Part shown: piece after piece, positions 11,758 through 23,467 of the stretch
Layout: the number at the start of each line of letters is the position of its first letter
Position numbering within the stretch: the first letter of the stretch is position 1
Origin: Thozetella sp. PMI_491
Taxonomy: Eukaryota; Ascomycota; Sordariomycetes; Chaetosphaeriales; Chaetosphaeriaceae
Assembly: GCA_021432635.1 (NCBI GenBank)
Contig: MU270054.1
Location: 460,055-524,054, forward strand
Direction: 5' to 3'
DNA length: 64,000 nucleotides
Translations under genes and position numbers: made by a program
The notes under the pieces: model-generated
The model's database searches: none
What the model was told of the DNA's origin: nothing
What the model saw: only the letters and a program-made list of their open reading frames with translations

Positions 11758-12742
11758 GCGATACACCTCTTTGAAACATGGAAGACCTCCCCAGGGTAAA
11801 TCGTGTCGGCATGTTCAAGTTATTAATCAAGTTGTTCCTGCATTTGTGTTGCCTTTTCTCCAAAGCGGGTTCCTAGGTTGGAACGATGTTGGTGGTTCGA
11901 CCCTAGAGTAGCGCGAGGCTCGTCGGCCGCTTATCGCAAACAAGGAATTTCTCCTAGTCTATGGCGCTCTGCTCAAATTCCCATAGTAGAATGACCAATC
12001 CTGGCATCTGATTGCCAATTTCATTCCTAGCCCACAGCTGTAGCTGGCGATGGGGGTGGCGGTGGCAAGCGCTGCGTCTTCTGTCTACTGCCCTTGTTTA
12101 CCCGCTCTTGAGCTGCGCCAAGCTACACCCCGGGGAAAAAAAATGATTTGCATAGGAATACATTTACTTTCGATGGTAAATAGCCTGTTTTATCTATTCT
12201 CGTCTCTGTGTCTCTTAGGATTACCGTCGGTAAGGCAAAATGTACAGCCCATAGCTGGAAAGCTCGTTTGCTTGGTAAGTACCTGGGCAACAAGGGGGCC
12301 TGGCACCTAGGATTGATGTATGTGCAGGTTTAATGCCTAGCTAGTGAGAGGTCCAGTAGTTACATTTCAAGTCACCTAAATAGTAGGTAATCTCCAGAGG
12401 TTAGTTACCTGAATTTTTAGTAGTAAAGCACTTCCACTCTAAGGCCGTGCCACACTGGCCTCAGTTTTCCCACGCTACCAAGCTTTCCAGCCATGGACTG
12501 TATGTCTATCGGTGCCTACGAGAGGCCAAGCCTAATGGAGCAAATGGACCCGATTCAGGGCTAAGCCTAAAATAGGCAGCTTTGGCGATGAGCCCTGGTG
12601 GCTGTCAGTCATGAGCGGCACACAGTGATGATTAGGTAATGATGAGGAGCGTCGATGCGACGCCTACTTAGATCCTCGCCCTGACGACGTTCTCCCAGCG
12701 AAGTAGACTTGTTCCATCTAAGGCCGATACCACAGATGCCCC
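11758..12742. other. Intergenic, nothing recognised
   Basis: Contains only short open frames without family features. It separates the OPT transporter from the secreted carboxypeptidase, both on the plus strand, and should hold the transporter's 3' region and the carboxypeptidase promoter. Confidence 0.5.
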
Positions 12743-14349
12743 ATGGCTTTCAGATTACTCATATCTGCAATTGCCTTTTCCCGTATTGCCCATGCCAGCT
12801 ACGAAGTTATCAAGTCGAGGTACAATCCATCGAATCAGATCCGATTGAAGAACCATGAGCCGGGCTCGATATGCCATGGTGGAGTCCCAAGCCACTCAGG
12901 ATGGGCTGACATTGCCGAGCACCATATGTTTTTCTGTTCGTTATCTGGCTACTAATGAGTCAGGTAGATCAAGCTGACCACCCAACCTAGGGTACTTTGA
13001 AGCGCGACATCCTGCGGATGACACTCCTGTACTAGTATGGTTTACCGGTGGCCCTGGCGGCTCTAGTGTCACATCCGCCTTTGTTGAGAACGGCGACTGC
13101 TCGTTTGACGAGGCTCTGAATGGCACTAAGCTTAATCCACATGGATGGACGGAGAGCTTCCACATGGTTTTCTTGGACCAACCAGCCGGTGTTGGACTGT
13201 CGTATGTCAACGAGCCGAACAACACCTCAGCTTATCCAGACACGGTGAACGAGGCAGCTCTCGATGTCGTTGCTTTCCTAAGGCTCTTTGCCGAGGCATT
13301 TCCCCACTTGGCCCAGCATCCCGTCCACTTGGCCGGAGAGTCTTACGGGGGACGCTGGGTTCCAGCGTTTGGAGACATGGTACTTCAATATAACGATTTG
13401 GTCGGAAAAGGGGCGCAGATTCCGCTGGCCTCGCTCGTATCTATGAGCGCATGGACGGACCCGCCAACGCAACTTTCAACTTTGTACGATGTGGCATGTC
13501 ACCCCTTCAAGGAATATTCCGCAACGATGAACGCTTCAGCCTGTGAAGCATTGGCGATGGTCGTTCCGAAATGCGATATGATGATGGAAGCATGCCGTCG
13601 GACCGGAGATGGCCTAATGTGCACCCGCGGGGGAGAATTCTGCGACCGGGAAATCACGAGTGTGGTGACTTCTCACCACGTCAATAAGTACGATCGCCGC
13701 ATGTGGTGTGAAATCCCCGGCCAGTGCTATCCGATTATGCTCCAGATGGAGGCATGGATGAATACTGACCCCATCTTCAGGGGGGTCCTGGAAGTCCCGG
13801 AGCAGTCTGCCGGGCTGAAACTGCGCTATGAGTTTCTTAGCATGCTCGTACATGACAGGTTTCAGGGCTCTGGTGACTATTATATGAGCACGCTGCAGCA
13901 AGTTCAGAGAACTCTGACCCGGCCCAAGTCTACTCGCGTCCCAATGCTATTTACCGCGAGCGATTGCGATATCTTGGTAAACCCCAAGGGGCTAGAGAAA
14001 AGCCTAGAAAGAATTCAGTGGCCAGGTCAGCCTCTGTTCAGAAGTGCCCCATGGGTGCACCTGCCATGGACAACTGAATCCGGTACTCCGGCTGGTCGTG
14101 TGAAGAGCAGCGGGCCGTTGTGGTATGCTGAGCTGGAGGAAGCCGGCCATATGGTAAGCTGGGGATATTGAACATTTTCTCGACACTTCTAACCTACAGT
14201 AGGCTGCACGAGACAGCCCGAAAGCTGTACTTCAGTTGATGAGGACGTGGGTAGCACGCATCGAAAAGGCAGACGACGGCTCAGTCGACATTCAATACTT
14301 GCCAGAAGCACAGAGTTTGCTAACCAAAGACGTACCAAATGACTTGTAG
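12743..14349 (+). CDS. Secreted S10 serine carboxypeptidase
   Basis: Three exons (12743-12935, 12991-14153, 14203-14349) give 500 residues. A signal peptide (MAFRLLISAIAFSRIAHA) begins the protein. The catalytic triad is Ser182 in GESYGG, Asp391 in SDCDILVNPKG and His451 in EEAGHM. The oxyanion loop reads FTGGPGG, with Thr where most members have Asn. LDQPAGVGLSY and several cysteines in the insertion region (ACEALAMVVPKC, ACRRTGDGLMC) are typical. The last exon supplies AVLQLMRTW, the C-terminal helix after the histidine. The enzyme should remove C-terminal residues from peptides at acid pH, outside the cell or in the vacuole. Intron 1 has a weak donor (GTTCGT), but the join restores the conserved Phe-Trp-Tyr-Phe. 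A decayed paralogue lies at 1930-3265. Confidence 0.92.
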
Positions 14350-15386
14350 CATTGATTTGAGACTATCAAGAACTTGATATAGCCTGAAGAAAAGTAGAAT
14401 CCAGAATGTCACTGGTGAATGTCATAATCGTTGGAAAGTTATGCTAGAATTAATAATCATCATGAGAAGTGCGCCAGAGAACCAGAAGATGCGAATTTGT
14501 TAAATTCAGCGTTGTAAGCGGTCATCTTCCCCGCGCTGCAGGATATTGAAGAAGCTGATATCTTGCACAATTCGCTGCAGCTATCAGGCGGCTCAATGGC
14601 CTAGACTCCTAACTAGGACTAGGACCTGTTACCTATTCGCTTGTCCCTTCTATGAAGTCGCTGCAGCTGGCGCTTGGCATAAGAAACCACTCGACTAATG
14701 TCAGGGCTCCCGTATGGTCCTAACAAATGCTTTGAAGCTTTCTCTTCTCGGACCGCCGCTACCTTGCATCAATAGCGGGCTTTGTGACCAAGCTCTCGAG
14801 AACTCAACCAGGCCTATTCGCAGTATTACATCAGTCACCGCTGCCAAAAAGGCATCTGCTTGTCAAATCGACCAGCTGTAAGAAAGTTGCAACCTATATT
14901 TCTACCCAATGAAACAACTTGCTTGAGCCGGCCCGGTCCTTTTATATGTAGGAATATTGAATCCTTTAACGCGGCGCAGTGCACATTGGTAGACTGTGGT
15001 GACTGGGATGCTGATCCCGGGAACGCTGATATCCCCAATAATCCTGGTGTTTTGACCTCCTTTGGGGAATCGATATGTGGCTTAACTGCTCGGTCGATCT
15101 CGGTCGATCTTTAGTCAGGTTTGATCTTTCGACTTTACCTCATCCCCGTTTGGGTTTTGAGCGGCAAGGGCAAGCAGAGAGGAACTAGCAGTACCTGAAG
15201 AGGCGTTGCATGGCCTTTCGATGCCTCTTCTGCATATATATCTGGGGCCCGCCCGCTCGACAATTATATGTAGACGAAGCATAACATCTTGATGTTTGGT
15301 TAGGGCCCTCAAGTATCACTCCTTTTACTTGGCCTTGCTCGCCGCTTATATTCTGTTTTCGTGAGCACCCCACTTATATCCACCCC
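14350..15386. other. Intergenic with a TATA-like box upstream of the GH128 gene
   Basis: No supported gene. A TATATAT run at 15235-15241 lies about 145 bp before the start codon of the GH128 gene and may be its TATA box. A small tandem repeat sits at 15091-15110. Confidence 0.45.
15091..15110. repeat. Two tandem copies of a 10-bp unit
   Basis: CGGTCGATCT occurs twice head to tail. It is too short to classify and lies about 280 bp upstream of the GH128 gene. Confidence 0.7.
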
Positions 15387-16283
15387 ATGTCTGTCTTTCT
15401 CGTTTCGGCCCTGGTAGGCCTGGCGGCTACGATGCCCCTCGGCACTACCAAGCAGGCGGGCATCAACGTGACGCTCAACGCACGCACTGATGCGCCTTTC
15501 GGCATCAAAAAGGGTCTCGCTTACAACGACGGCTCTATAACCAACATTCTTTCTCGGCCTGGCTCGGCCACGTGGGCTTACAATTGGGGTGCCGCCCAGA
15601 ACGCCCCGAAGTTCCAGCAGATCCCTATGTACTGGGGCCTTGGTGCTGAGGGTGATGTCAACGGCATCAACGCGAAGATTGCTGCTGGCGATACCCCGTA
15701 CGTCCTAGGATACAACGAGCCCGATATGGACCGTGGGCATGGTGGCTGTCAAGCCACCCCCCAGCAAGCCTATGATGCTTGGGGTAACGATATGTTTAAG
15801 TTCAGCGATCGAGGGGTTAAGTTGGTTTGCCCGGCCATCAGCTCGTACAACACCGATGTCTCCCAGTTTACCGGCTACAAGTCTGGCCTCGCATGGCTTC
15901 GCTCATTCGCTAGGGACTTCGGCACCAACCCCCTAGGCCCTACTCAATTCCGCTGCGCCGCCCAGGCTCTGCACTGGTACGGCCCGGTCACCAATCCTGT
16001 CACTCCTGCTGCCACTCAAGCTCAGCTATTCATCGATTACATCGCCTATGCACACACCCAAGTCGATGACATCTTCAAGACCACAAATATGGACCTATGG
16101 ATTACTGAGTTCGCGCCCTCCCCTGCCGATGACGTTCAATTGATGAGCGACTTCCTTGCAATTGTAATCCCGTGGCTAGATGCTCAGTCATGGGTTGCTC
16201 GCTATAGCCCTTTCAAAGCCGAGACGCTTGTGGCGAACGGTGCCTTGAACAAAGCTGGCAATACCTTCGTCAACTCTTCGTAA
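15387..16283 (+). CDS. Secreted GH128-type glycoside hydrolase (Asl1-like)
   Basis: A single exon gives 298 residues with a hydrophobic leader (MSVFLVSALVGLAATMPL). The sequence fits the Asl1/GH128 catalytic barrel: KKGLAYNDG at the first strand, YNWGAA, then the acid/base Glu111 in LGYNEPDM, HWYG at a mid-barrel strand and the nucleophile Glu241 in LWITEFA, followed by VARYSPF. Known GH128 enzymes cleave beta-1,3-glucan. Here that would mean remodelling the fungus's own wall or attacking glucan of another organism. The length equals that of a catalytic domain alone, with no carbohydrate-binding module. No defect is seen. It stands alone between two intergenic stretches on the same strand as its neighbours. 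Confidence 0.9.
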   Translation: MSVFLVSALVGLAATMPLGTTKQAGINVTLNARTDAPFGIKKGLAYNDGSITNILSRPGSATWAYNWGAAQNAPKFQQIPMYWGLGAEGDVNGINAKIAAGDTPYVLGYNEPDMDRGHGGCQATPQQAYDAWGNDMFKFSDRGVKLVCPAISSYNTDVSQFTGYKSGLAWLRSFARDFGTNPLGPTQFRCAAQALHWYGPVTNPVTPAATQAQLFIDYIAYAHTQVDDIFKTTNMDLWITEFAPSPADDVQLMSDFLAIVIPWLDAQSWVARYSPFKAETLVANGALNKAGNTFVNSS

Positions 16284-17829
16284 GCATAACGACTCTTCTG
16301 GTCGTGGAGGAAAGACTCAATGAGCTATGCAGACCTTTAGAGCTGGAATCAATTTTTCGTCTTCGAGCTATTTTAGCTTGTTGGCGGTTTGTTCATGTTA
16401 CTATTTTGTAGGGCAATTAGCCCGGCGTAAATAAAGTTTGGAGATATCCTCTCATGTTCTCATTTATCATGATATCACTGGCGATGAATAGATCCCGCGC
16501 CTTCGTCGACTAAAACATATATTTAAAGATTTTGGACCTAACACTATGGTAGTTAGTAGTTAAGAGAGTTGCTTCAACCGTGTCTGAGTCACTATGAGTC
16601 GCGGCATAACACTTTCTACAGCCCAGCTTGCTCCATCGCCTGCAGACATGCCTATCCCTTATACCGCAAGTGAGAAATTGATGTTTAAATTACCGTTGTG
16701 GAGCTTGTGCTTGAGATTTCGAATAATCCGAAAGGGGCTGCGCCAAGCTCATTAAGCAGCTCACTCACGATTGCGCAGCATGTGTGCACGCTAGGCGTTT
16801 AAGCGACGGCAAGACGCATCTTGATATTGTGTGTCGTCGGGAGGATGTTGGCAGCTGAGTTTCATGAATATCGTTTCAGACATACGCGAGGAGAGGCATG
16901 TGGGACTCGCCAATAAAGCCATACCGATCCGCGTTTAGATCTCCTGTGATCGCCCTTATTGTCTTGAGCTCTTTGGATAGCACGAATTACGTACCAATCC
17001 ACTGATTCTCGTATAACGACTCTTAGGCATCGGTACTGAGTATTCTAGCCAACAACTTATGCACGAATACTGCATTCCTGAATCAGGAGTATTCGGAAAA
17101 GTTCCGAGTTGACTCAGGCTACGGCATGGAGGGCAGTACGCTTGAAGAGCTTTTATACATGCGCTCACAATCTCTATAGCCCGTGAACCTATTCCGTATT
17201 CCGAGTTGCAATACGTATTGCCAAGCTCAATATACCACCTAAATGGACCGCCAAGCGCGTCTGTTCCTACCAAACCAATCCTTCCAGCATACAAAGGCGA
17301 GTTTTCCATGCCAATTAAGCCTAATTTGGGGCGCTAGTCCCGCATCTGAAGAAATATGATTAATACCCGCCGCTATTGAGATATCGCTTAAACAGATGGA
17401 TCAATAACTGGGATGCTCATTAAAGCGAGCATTCTTGTCACCAATGTCCGAGCAACGACTAATGTATCTCGTGCGGCAACTAAGACGTTTCCGGGAGAAT
17501 GCCTTAATTTGATCACGACCGTCGTATTATTGACAACTCGAACCATTTTATTTCTATTCACAGCATCTCCTTCGCTCGTTTGTAATCTGCTGTATGTCGA
17601 ATATTGCCACGATGGAAGGAGTTAGGATTAGATACTACACGCCTCATTTGGAGGGAGGCAAAGCCAAGCTCCAGAGCTAGCCTAACACAGTCTATAAAAA
17701 ACCTACTTCCTAGACAATACTGATGACGCTTTTATGCTTGCTGAACACCCATGATTCAAATGCGACAGTCTCAAGTTGCCAATCCGAACTGTTGCTAATC
17801 CATCCAACTGCAATCCAAGTCTGTTTGAG
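16284..17829. other. Intergenic, nothing recognised apart from a promoter at its end
   Basis: A moderately AT-rich stretch. The longest frame, on the minus strand at about 17.0-17.3 kb, has no family features and no leader. The right end carries the TATA box of the CAP gene. Confidence 0.45.
17693..17700 (+). promoter_or_regulatory. TATA box of the CAP protein gene
   Basis: TATAAAAA lies 130-137 bp upstream of the start codon at 17830, a reasonable place for a fungal TATA element. It is seen directly; function is inferred. Confidence 0.5.
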
Positions 17830-18465
17830 ATGCGCCTTTCGATTGTTGCGTCTGCCGTGGCAATTATCCTGCCTCTGGTCACTGCCAACCCCATCAACGC
17901 TACGGGAGTTACTGAGCAGCTTTCCAAGCGCATCGCTGATTATGATATTGACAACGCCATGGCCGTCCATAATTGGGCCCGCAATGTTGTTAATGTGCCT
18001 AACCTTAGCTGGGACAAGGGACTACAGGCTAGCGCGCAGGCTTACGCCGACAAACTTGCTGATAAAGTCGGTGTCCTGGAGCACAGTCGTGCTGGTGAAA
18101 ATTTATTTTGGAGCTCTGTGATGGGCTCCAATGATCTCCGAGACGCTAGCCAGTCGTGGGCGAACGAGGTTGCAAATTATCACTACGAGATTATCCCCAA
18201 CGGAGACTTTAATGGCTATGGTCACTATAGTGCGCTACCATAAGTGAAATGTTGAAAGAACATCAAGGCTAACCACGATCATTATCAGCCCAGGTTGTGT
18301 GGCGGAGTACCCAGCGTGTCGGAATTGGCGCATCGCGAGATCCCAAGGGCGGTGTCTACATTGTCGCCCATTACGATCCTGTCGGCAACTAGTAAGCCTC
18401 TTCGCTTCTCGAGTGTTTTATTCGTTACTGACAGTAATTACAGTGTTGGTCAACGCCCGTACTAA
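17830..18465 (+). CDS. Secreted CAP-superfamily (PR-1/SCP-like) protein
   Basis: Three exons (17830-18229, 18289-18391, 18444-18465) give 174 residues. The leader is MRLSIVASAVAIILPLVTA. The CAP fold is shown by AVHNWARNVVNVPNLSWDKGL, the conserved His and Glu of VLEHSRAGENLFW, the signature GHYTQVVWRSTQRVGIG and the terminal strand GGVYIVAHYDPVGNYVGQRPY. The last two motifs appear only after splicing; the third exon codes just seven residues. Family members bind sterols or lipids, or act as secreted proteins during host contact; the exact role here is unknown. The length is that of a minimal CAP domain with no extension. No disabling change is seen. Confidence 0.92.
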
Positions 18466-20734
18466 ATTCGGCCGGATGTACTCAACTGAAGTATAGTTTT
18501 GGAAGAGAGCCGGGTGATTCCTAGGTTGCTAGAGAACTTCCAAGGAAACCTGGTAGAGTATCTGAGTCGACCTACCGGGAGTAATCTCGATATAATTAAT
18601 CGATCCTATTCCGTATATAGTACAGAAACAAAGTAGGCTTTAGTCAAATAGTGGCACGGTATCTTATCGGATGTTAACTTCAAATTTTGAACATGATATT
18701 ATTAGCATTTCATTATTTATCCAATGCCGCTCGAGAACATATAATATAGTAATACATGACCTTGAATTATGAGTGGTTTACTGCCATTATCGTTTACCGT
18801 ACTCTTGTAAGTCACATGGTAAAAATGTCCCATATGAATGTGCCCGTTATAATCTGTATGTACAGTCTTCGTAAGTCATAAGAACATAGTTCAATCAAGG
18901 TTGAAGGACACTAAGAAGGAGAGCTAGGCTGAATAGTGAGTTATATTCTGCTATCCATTTTGATAAGGATAAGGCCTGAGAATCAGTATTCTTGTTGAAC
19001 TGGACTTCCTAATTAGAAAGGGCCTCTGACCTAGGTCAGACCACGATCTTTTGCTAACTGTAAAAGCTAGATTCATCGCGTGTATTTTACCTGTTTTAGT
19101 TAGCCACTGCCTTGATAATGCTCTGTATCTAGTTGTGTATGACGTACAGTCATCACGAGAATCGACGAGATCCGGCTCCGTTACCTGGATAAGTAGCTGG
19201 GTGGCTAGCTAGCTTTGTAAACAGTTGGTCAAGAATCTTATAATCTCAACCGTTCCCGTCGTCTCGTCTAATAGCCACCTAGTATAGCTATATATTTCCG
19301 ATTTTAATCATACCTCTATCGGTCCCATACTAGCTCACAGTAATTAACGAGCCAATTCAAAAACTCACATGTCACTGTCCCAAGTTGGGTAGTGTTAAAT
19401 ATTAGATGGACTTGATCTGTCGAACTTTTTGATTTCATTACTTACGAAATGTACATAGAGCGATAGAGGTTATTACCTTTTACCGCTCAGAGTTACAGCT
19501 GAATTGCAGACGCATGAAGAATTTTAGAGTTCGTAGAGCATAACTCCTTTTCATTTGTGCCGTGACCTACATCAAAATCTACACCTGTCACACTGTTCGT
19601 AGCTAATAAGCTTATCACGACGATGCTATGTCATGTTGTCTTGTACTGAAGCAGCATATTTATCACCTTCTGTGCCAAAGCCACGGAGTATCTAAGCTTC
19701 CGTTAACACAAAACAAGTGGTTTCAGGGCTTGAAAATAATGCGACTACGAAAGTAGCGCGAGTGAGACCGTATCCGACTGTTGCTAAGTTCCACTAGTGG
19801 ATCCGTATTTCCTGATCTACTAAACTACCACTTCCCAGAATAAGCAGTCGCACGCGCGTTCCGTCTCGTTGATAAACGGTGGGCACTGCGAGGTCGCTCT
19901 AGCTTTAAACCACTAGGCATCGCTGCGCTAGCGCTAGCGACGCTAGATCAAGAAGTGGTGACACGCCTGGTAGGATTGTCTGCTTCAGCAGTTGTCCAGC
20001 GACAGCGTGCTTTTTGTGAATCTACCGTGATGTAACTCCCTGGGGTTCTAAGACCAGGCCATTAAGGCGGTTTGGCGCTATTCTTCAAAGAAGCGTTACT
20101 AACGAGAAGCTTCATGGAACTTCATCTCAATCAATGCAAACACCGACATCGGCCCCTAAACTCGACGCCAGATTTGTCTAGGCGTGAAAGCTGCGATGTG
20201 GAGTATTTCAACTTTAGGTGACGGGCTTGGGCAGGTCAGATTGCATCGGTGGCGCCGCGACTATGCAGGTAAGCATCATCCCTGGATGATGCAAGGCGCT
20301 AATCTAGGCGGCGCGTAATTGAACTATGCTTATCGGATCTAGATCGGAGGCCGATGACTACATAAAGCTGATGATCCTAGGTTATATGGAAGAGGAAATG
20401 GGTCATTGTAGTTAGTAAATTAATTTAAATCTCTCGGGGCTCGATGGCCTTCTTTTACGTGCTCAGGTATATTCAGGCCTCAGGTCTACGTGGGCACTGG
20501 TTTCGCAGTAGGATATTTGCCGACATTATCATTTCCCATACTTGGCGGCCACGCTACCCCTTCTTCGACAAGTGGCGGTGAGACACTATTACTTCCACCC
20601 ACATGAATCCTAAAGTTAGCCGCTCTTCAAGCATAACCCTTGTTTTGTGGCCCCTTTCCCCATTGACGCCTATCCCGGCATCACTGGCCCTTTTCGGCAG
20701 GGCCGACTCGGTTACTGCCATCTTATCTTCCTGA
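18466..20734. other. AT-rich gene-poor stretch
   Basis: About 2.3 kb, with its left two thirds visibly AT-rich (many TATA, TAATA and ATATA runs), and no open frame of interest. It may be a decayed repeat or transposon, but I could not recognise any terminal repeat, transposase or reverse-transcriptase fragment. Confidence 0.5.
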
Positions 20735-21691
20735 ATGACTTTTGCTAACTACCCCGACACCCCGTTTTCTCTGCTCAGGCTTGTGCTCGCAGCTGAGGCA
20801 AATAACAGTCACATTTCGGGACACTGCGCTGAACACAGGCCAACAATGGGGGCGCCTGCTGTGATATCGGAGCGCGAATTAGTAAACGGTGCAGAAGGAT
20901 TTCATCGATTCAGCTACCTGCCATATGAGCTCCGACACGCTATCTGGTGCGAGACCCTTCCCCGACGAGTTGTCGCCTTGAACCCCGAGATGAAGGACGA
21001 CGTGCACGGCTGCCGAACGACACATCCTCGCATTTCTATCGTCCCCGAGATTGCGCAGGTATGCGCCGAAGCGAGGAGCGTCGTGTACCGGTGTGGGACG
21101 CGCGCTTATGATATGAATCGGCGGCCCGTGTTCTTTGACCCCAACACCGACTTCCTATTGATCAACGACTGGCCGGGGCAGGCTGATGAGGAAGAGTTGA
21201 TACGATCTCACCACGAGGACCCAATCGCTCAGTATCTGCTGTGCACTGCGCTTCGGCATCCTCGCACTATTGTGCTCAGCCGCCGTTTGGCCAACCATAG
21301 GTTCACCACGCGCTGCTTTGAACGCCTCGCGAATATTGATGGCGGGATCACTCTCTGTGTCTCGAGCTACATATTGCGAGGCTACTGCTCTGCATCGCGC
21401 GATAGAGTGGCTCCGATCAGCGTAGGAGAAGAGCTTTGGTCTGGCAAGGACACCGACCGCGGCACAGCGCCCCTATCTAAGCTCGACACTCAAGCGAACT
21501 TCGAATCTTTTGAGGGGGAGTGGCTGTGGCTGTGTATTGCTGGCGGTCATCCTTGTGATGCATTTGGTAGAGCCGATAAGACTGTGTACACCTCTGGGTG
21601 GAACAAAGAACACCCCTGGGTCCAGACAAAGCTTGCAAGCCTACCAAGAATTCGTAATCAGGGCATCTGGCTACATCACTGCGAAGATTGA
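20735..21691 (+). CDS. 2EXR-domain protein
   Basis: A single exon gives 318 residues. From about residue 55 the sequence FHRFSYLPYELRHAIWCETL followed by PRRVVAL matches the start of the fungal 2EXR domain (F..LP.ELR..IW...LP.R.V). IAQVCAEARSVV and the FDPNTDFLLI strand follow in the usual order. The domain is common and expanded in filamentous ascomycetes; its biochemical role is not known. The protein has no leader and no membrane segment, so it is probably intracellular. The start could instead be the in-frame ATG at 20846, which would remove a 37-residue tail of low conservation; I keep the longer form with some doubt. Confidence 0.82.
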   Translation: MTFANYPDTPFSLLRLVLAAEANNSHISGHCAEHRPTMGAPAVISERELVNGAEGFHRFSYLPYELRHAIWCETLPRRVVALNPEMKDDVHGCRTTHPRISIVPEIAQVCAEARSVVYRCGTRAYDMNRRPVFFDPNTDFLLINDWPGQADEEELIRSHHEDPIAQYLLCTALRHPRTIVLSRRLANHRFTTRCFERLANIDGGITLCVSSYILRGYCSASRDRVAPISVGEELWSGKDTDRGTAPLSKLDTQANFESFEGEWLWLCIAGGHPCDAFGRADKTVYTSGWNKEHPWVQTKLASLPRIRNQGIWLHHCED

Positions 21692-23467
21692 CATAAATAA
21701 CAGCATGCGACTGCTCTCGAAGTTATCTTTACTAGTGGGTTGCACATACTCGGGACCATAGGATTAAGGCCACGAACCCGCTGGGCTCACAAACTTGTAT
21801 TGGCATGGCCCATGTCCGAATCCTATCACAATTGCTTTCCAGGCAAACTCGTGTGTTTAACTCTAGAATCGGCTGTGGGTCCAAGGTCTGTATGTACAGA
21901 TAGCCTAACACACCAGTACCAATGCTGCAAATAAGTGTTTGGCAAAAAGAACTAATAGAGTGTGCTTGAAAGAGAACCCGATCATTCGGCAGCAATAAAC
22001 TTTGGAGAATATTTGCGCAAAGATTCAAGTCACTGTTCGATGTCCGGTAGAGTCAAAACTCACCGACGGATTCTCAGCACGGACTCATCGTTGGCGAAGG
22101 GACCTTGCTGGCCTGCTAGTCATATTAGTAGCTATAGCATCTTGAACTGCGAAGGAGATTTTGCAGGCGACAGGAATGCCGTTAATTACCGTAGCTTTTT
22201 GATCAAGTACTAGCAGATTCAGCACGGAAGGGAAATGTAGGGTAACAGTAGGGAAATAAGCATGGCTCGCCAGACAATCGAACTAACAGTAAGGCACGGC
22301 GCCCAGCGATACGTCTCTGTCACTCCAGGCACTACGGGCCGACAAATTTCCGTTCCGCTATCGAGCTGCCATTGCATTTTCGCGCGCTGCATGTGATCCT
22401 CGCATCTCGTCGAATTAGTGCGTAGTCCTTTGTTAATTCGGCAATATTCATAGCCTTATCAGATGGGTGCGAAGCCTTAGACAAATACAGGAGAGGACAG
22501 ATAACTTGCAGGAGGGAGGCGTCTGTTCGGGTTAGTTAGGCACAGGCATCCCTAGTTTAGACCTAGAGCTGCGTCTGATATCAGCCTCAGGCGCAACTCA
22601 GCAGATTCGGACGAATTCTCCGGAAGGGCACGTGCCCTGCAAATATTCATATACAATGGCGACGTGGACATCCTGTTTTATGCGTTTAACTCTTATCAAG
22701 AACATGTAGTCGGCATTCTTGAGCCGAGGGTGGACCACTTCAAAATTCTAGTAGCGGACCTCCGAGTCCCGACATGGTTTGGGCCCTTTTCCCTTGGCGG
22801 CTGAAATATGCTTTCTGTGGATGTGCCGCCAACACGGGTAAATCTATTGGCCATTTTCTGGCGGGGAAATATGAACACACACACTAGAGAAGATGTAGAG
22901 CGATGGTAAGAGGTTCTGTCATTATTAGTGAGACCGTGCCTTACGCAAGCACTGGATTGTGTCGTGTGGATAACGGCATCCGCGAATTAGCAGGTCCGAT
23001 CACTCTATCTCATGCCGGATGGTGTCGTTAGCAGCGGGACATCTCCTTCCAGCATTTACAACTGAGGGTGAGGTTTTTATCCTCGATCTGTTCCGAGGCA
23101 ACTGACCAAACCCTGCACTCGGTAGGAGATTAAGCCGCGTACGCTAGCATGCAAGCCACCACAATGGGCAATATTATTCTCATAGTAAAGCACTGACCTT
23201 GGGCGATCTTAATGTCGGCACTTATCATATTTGCGCAGAACGCCGCTATAAGCTACGGTGTGAGGCTTGTAAATAGATAGGAAAGATAAATACCGGGCGC
23301 TGTTAGGCCAAAGTAATGAATGGGATAAAGATCGCTGTTGTCCTTTGCATTAGGTATACACTGAACGAAGCTTCCAGGGTAATCTCATTCACAAGCGACT
23401 TCCACTCGTCCTCTTCTTCTTTCTCGATCCCCTCAATTCAGGGAGTCGCATATTTGGCTCTTTTCAA
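21692..23467. other. Intergenic, nothing recognised
   Basis: Only short open frames without leaders or family motifs on either strand. The right end should hold the promoter of the second OPT gene. Confidence 0.5.

Noticed and set aside
16956-17309. 117-codon minus-strand frame
   Set aside because: No leader, no motif and no splice context; composition is like the surrounding non-coding DNA.
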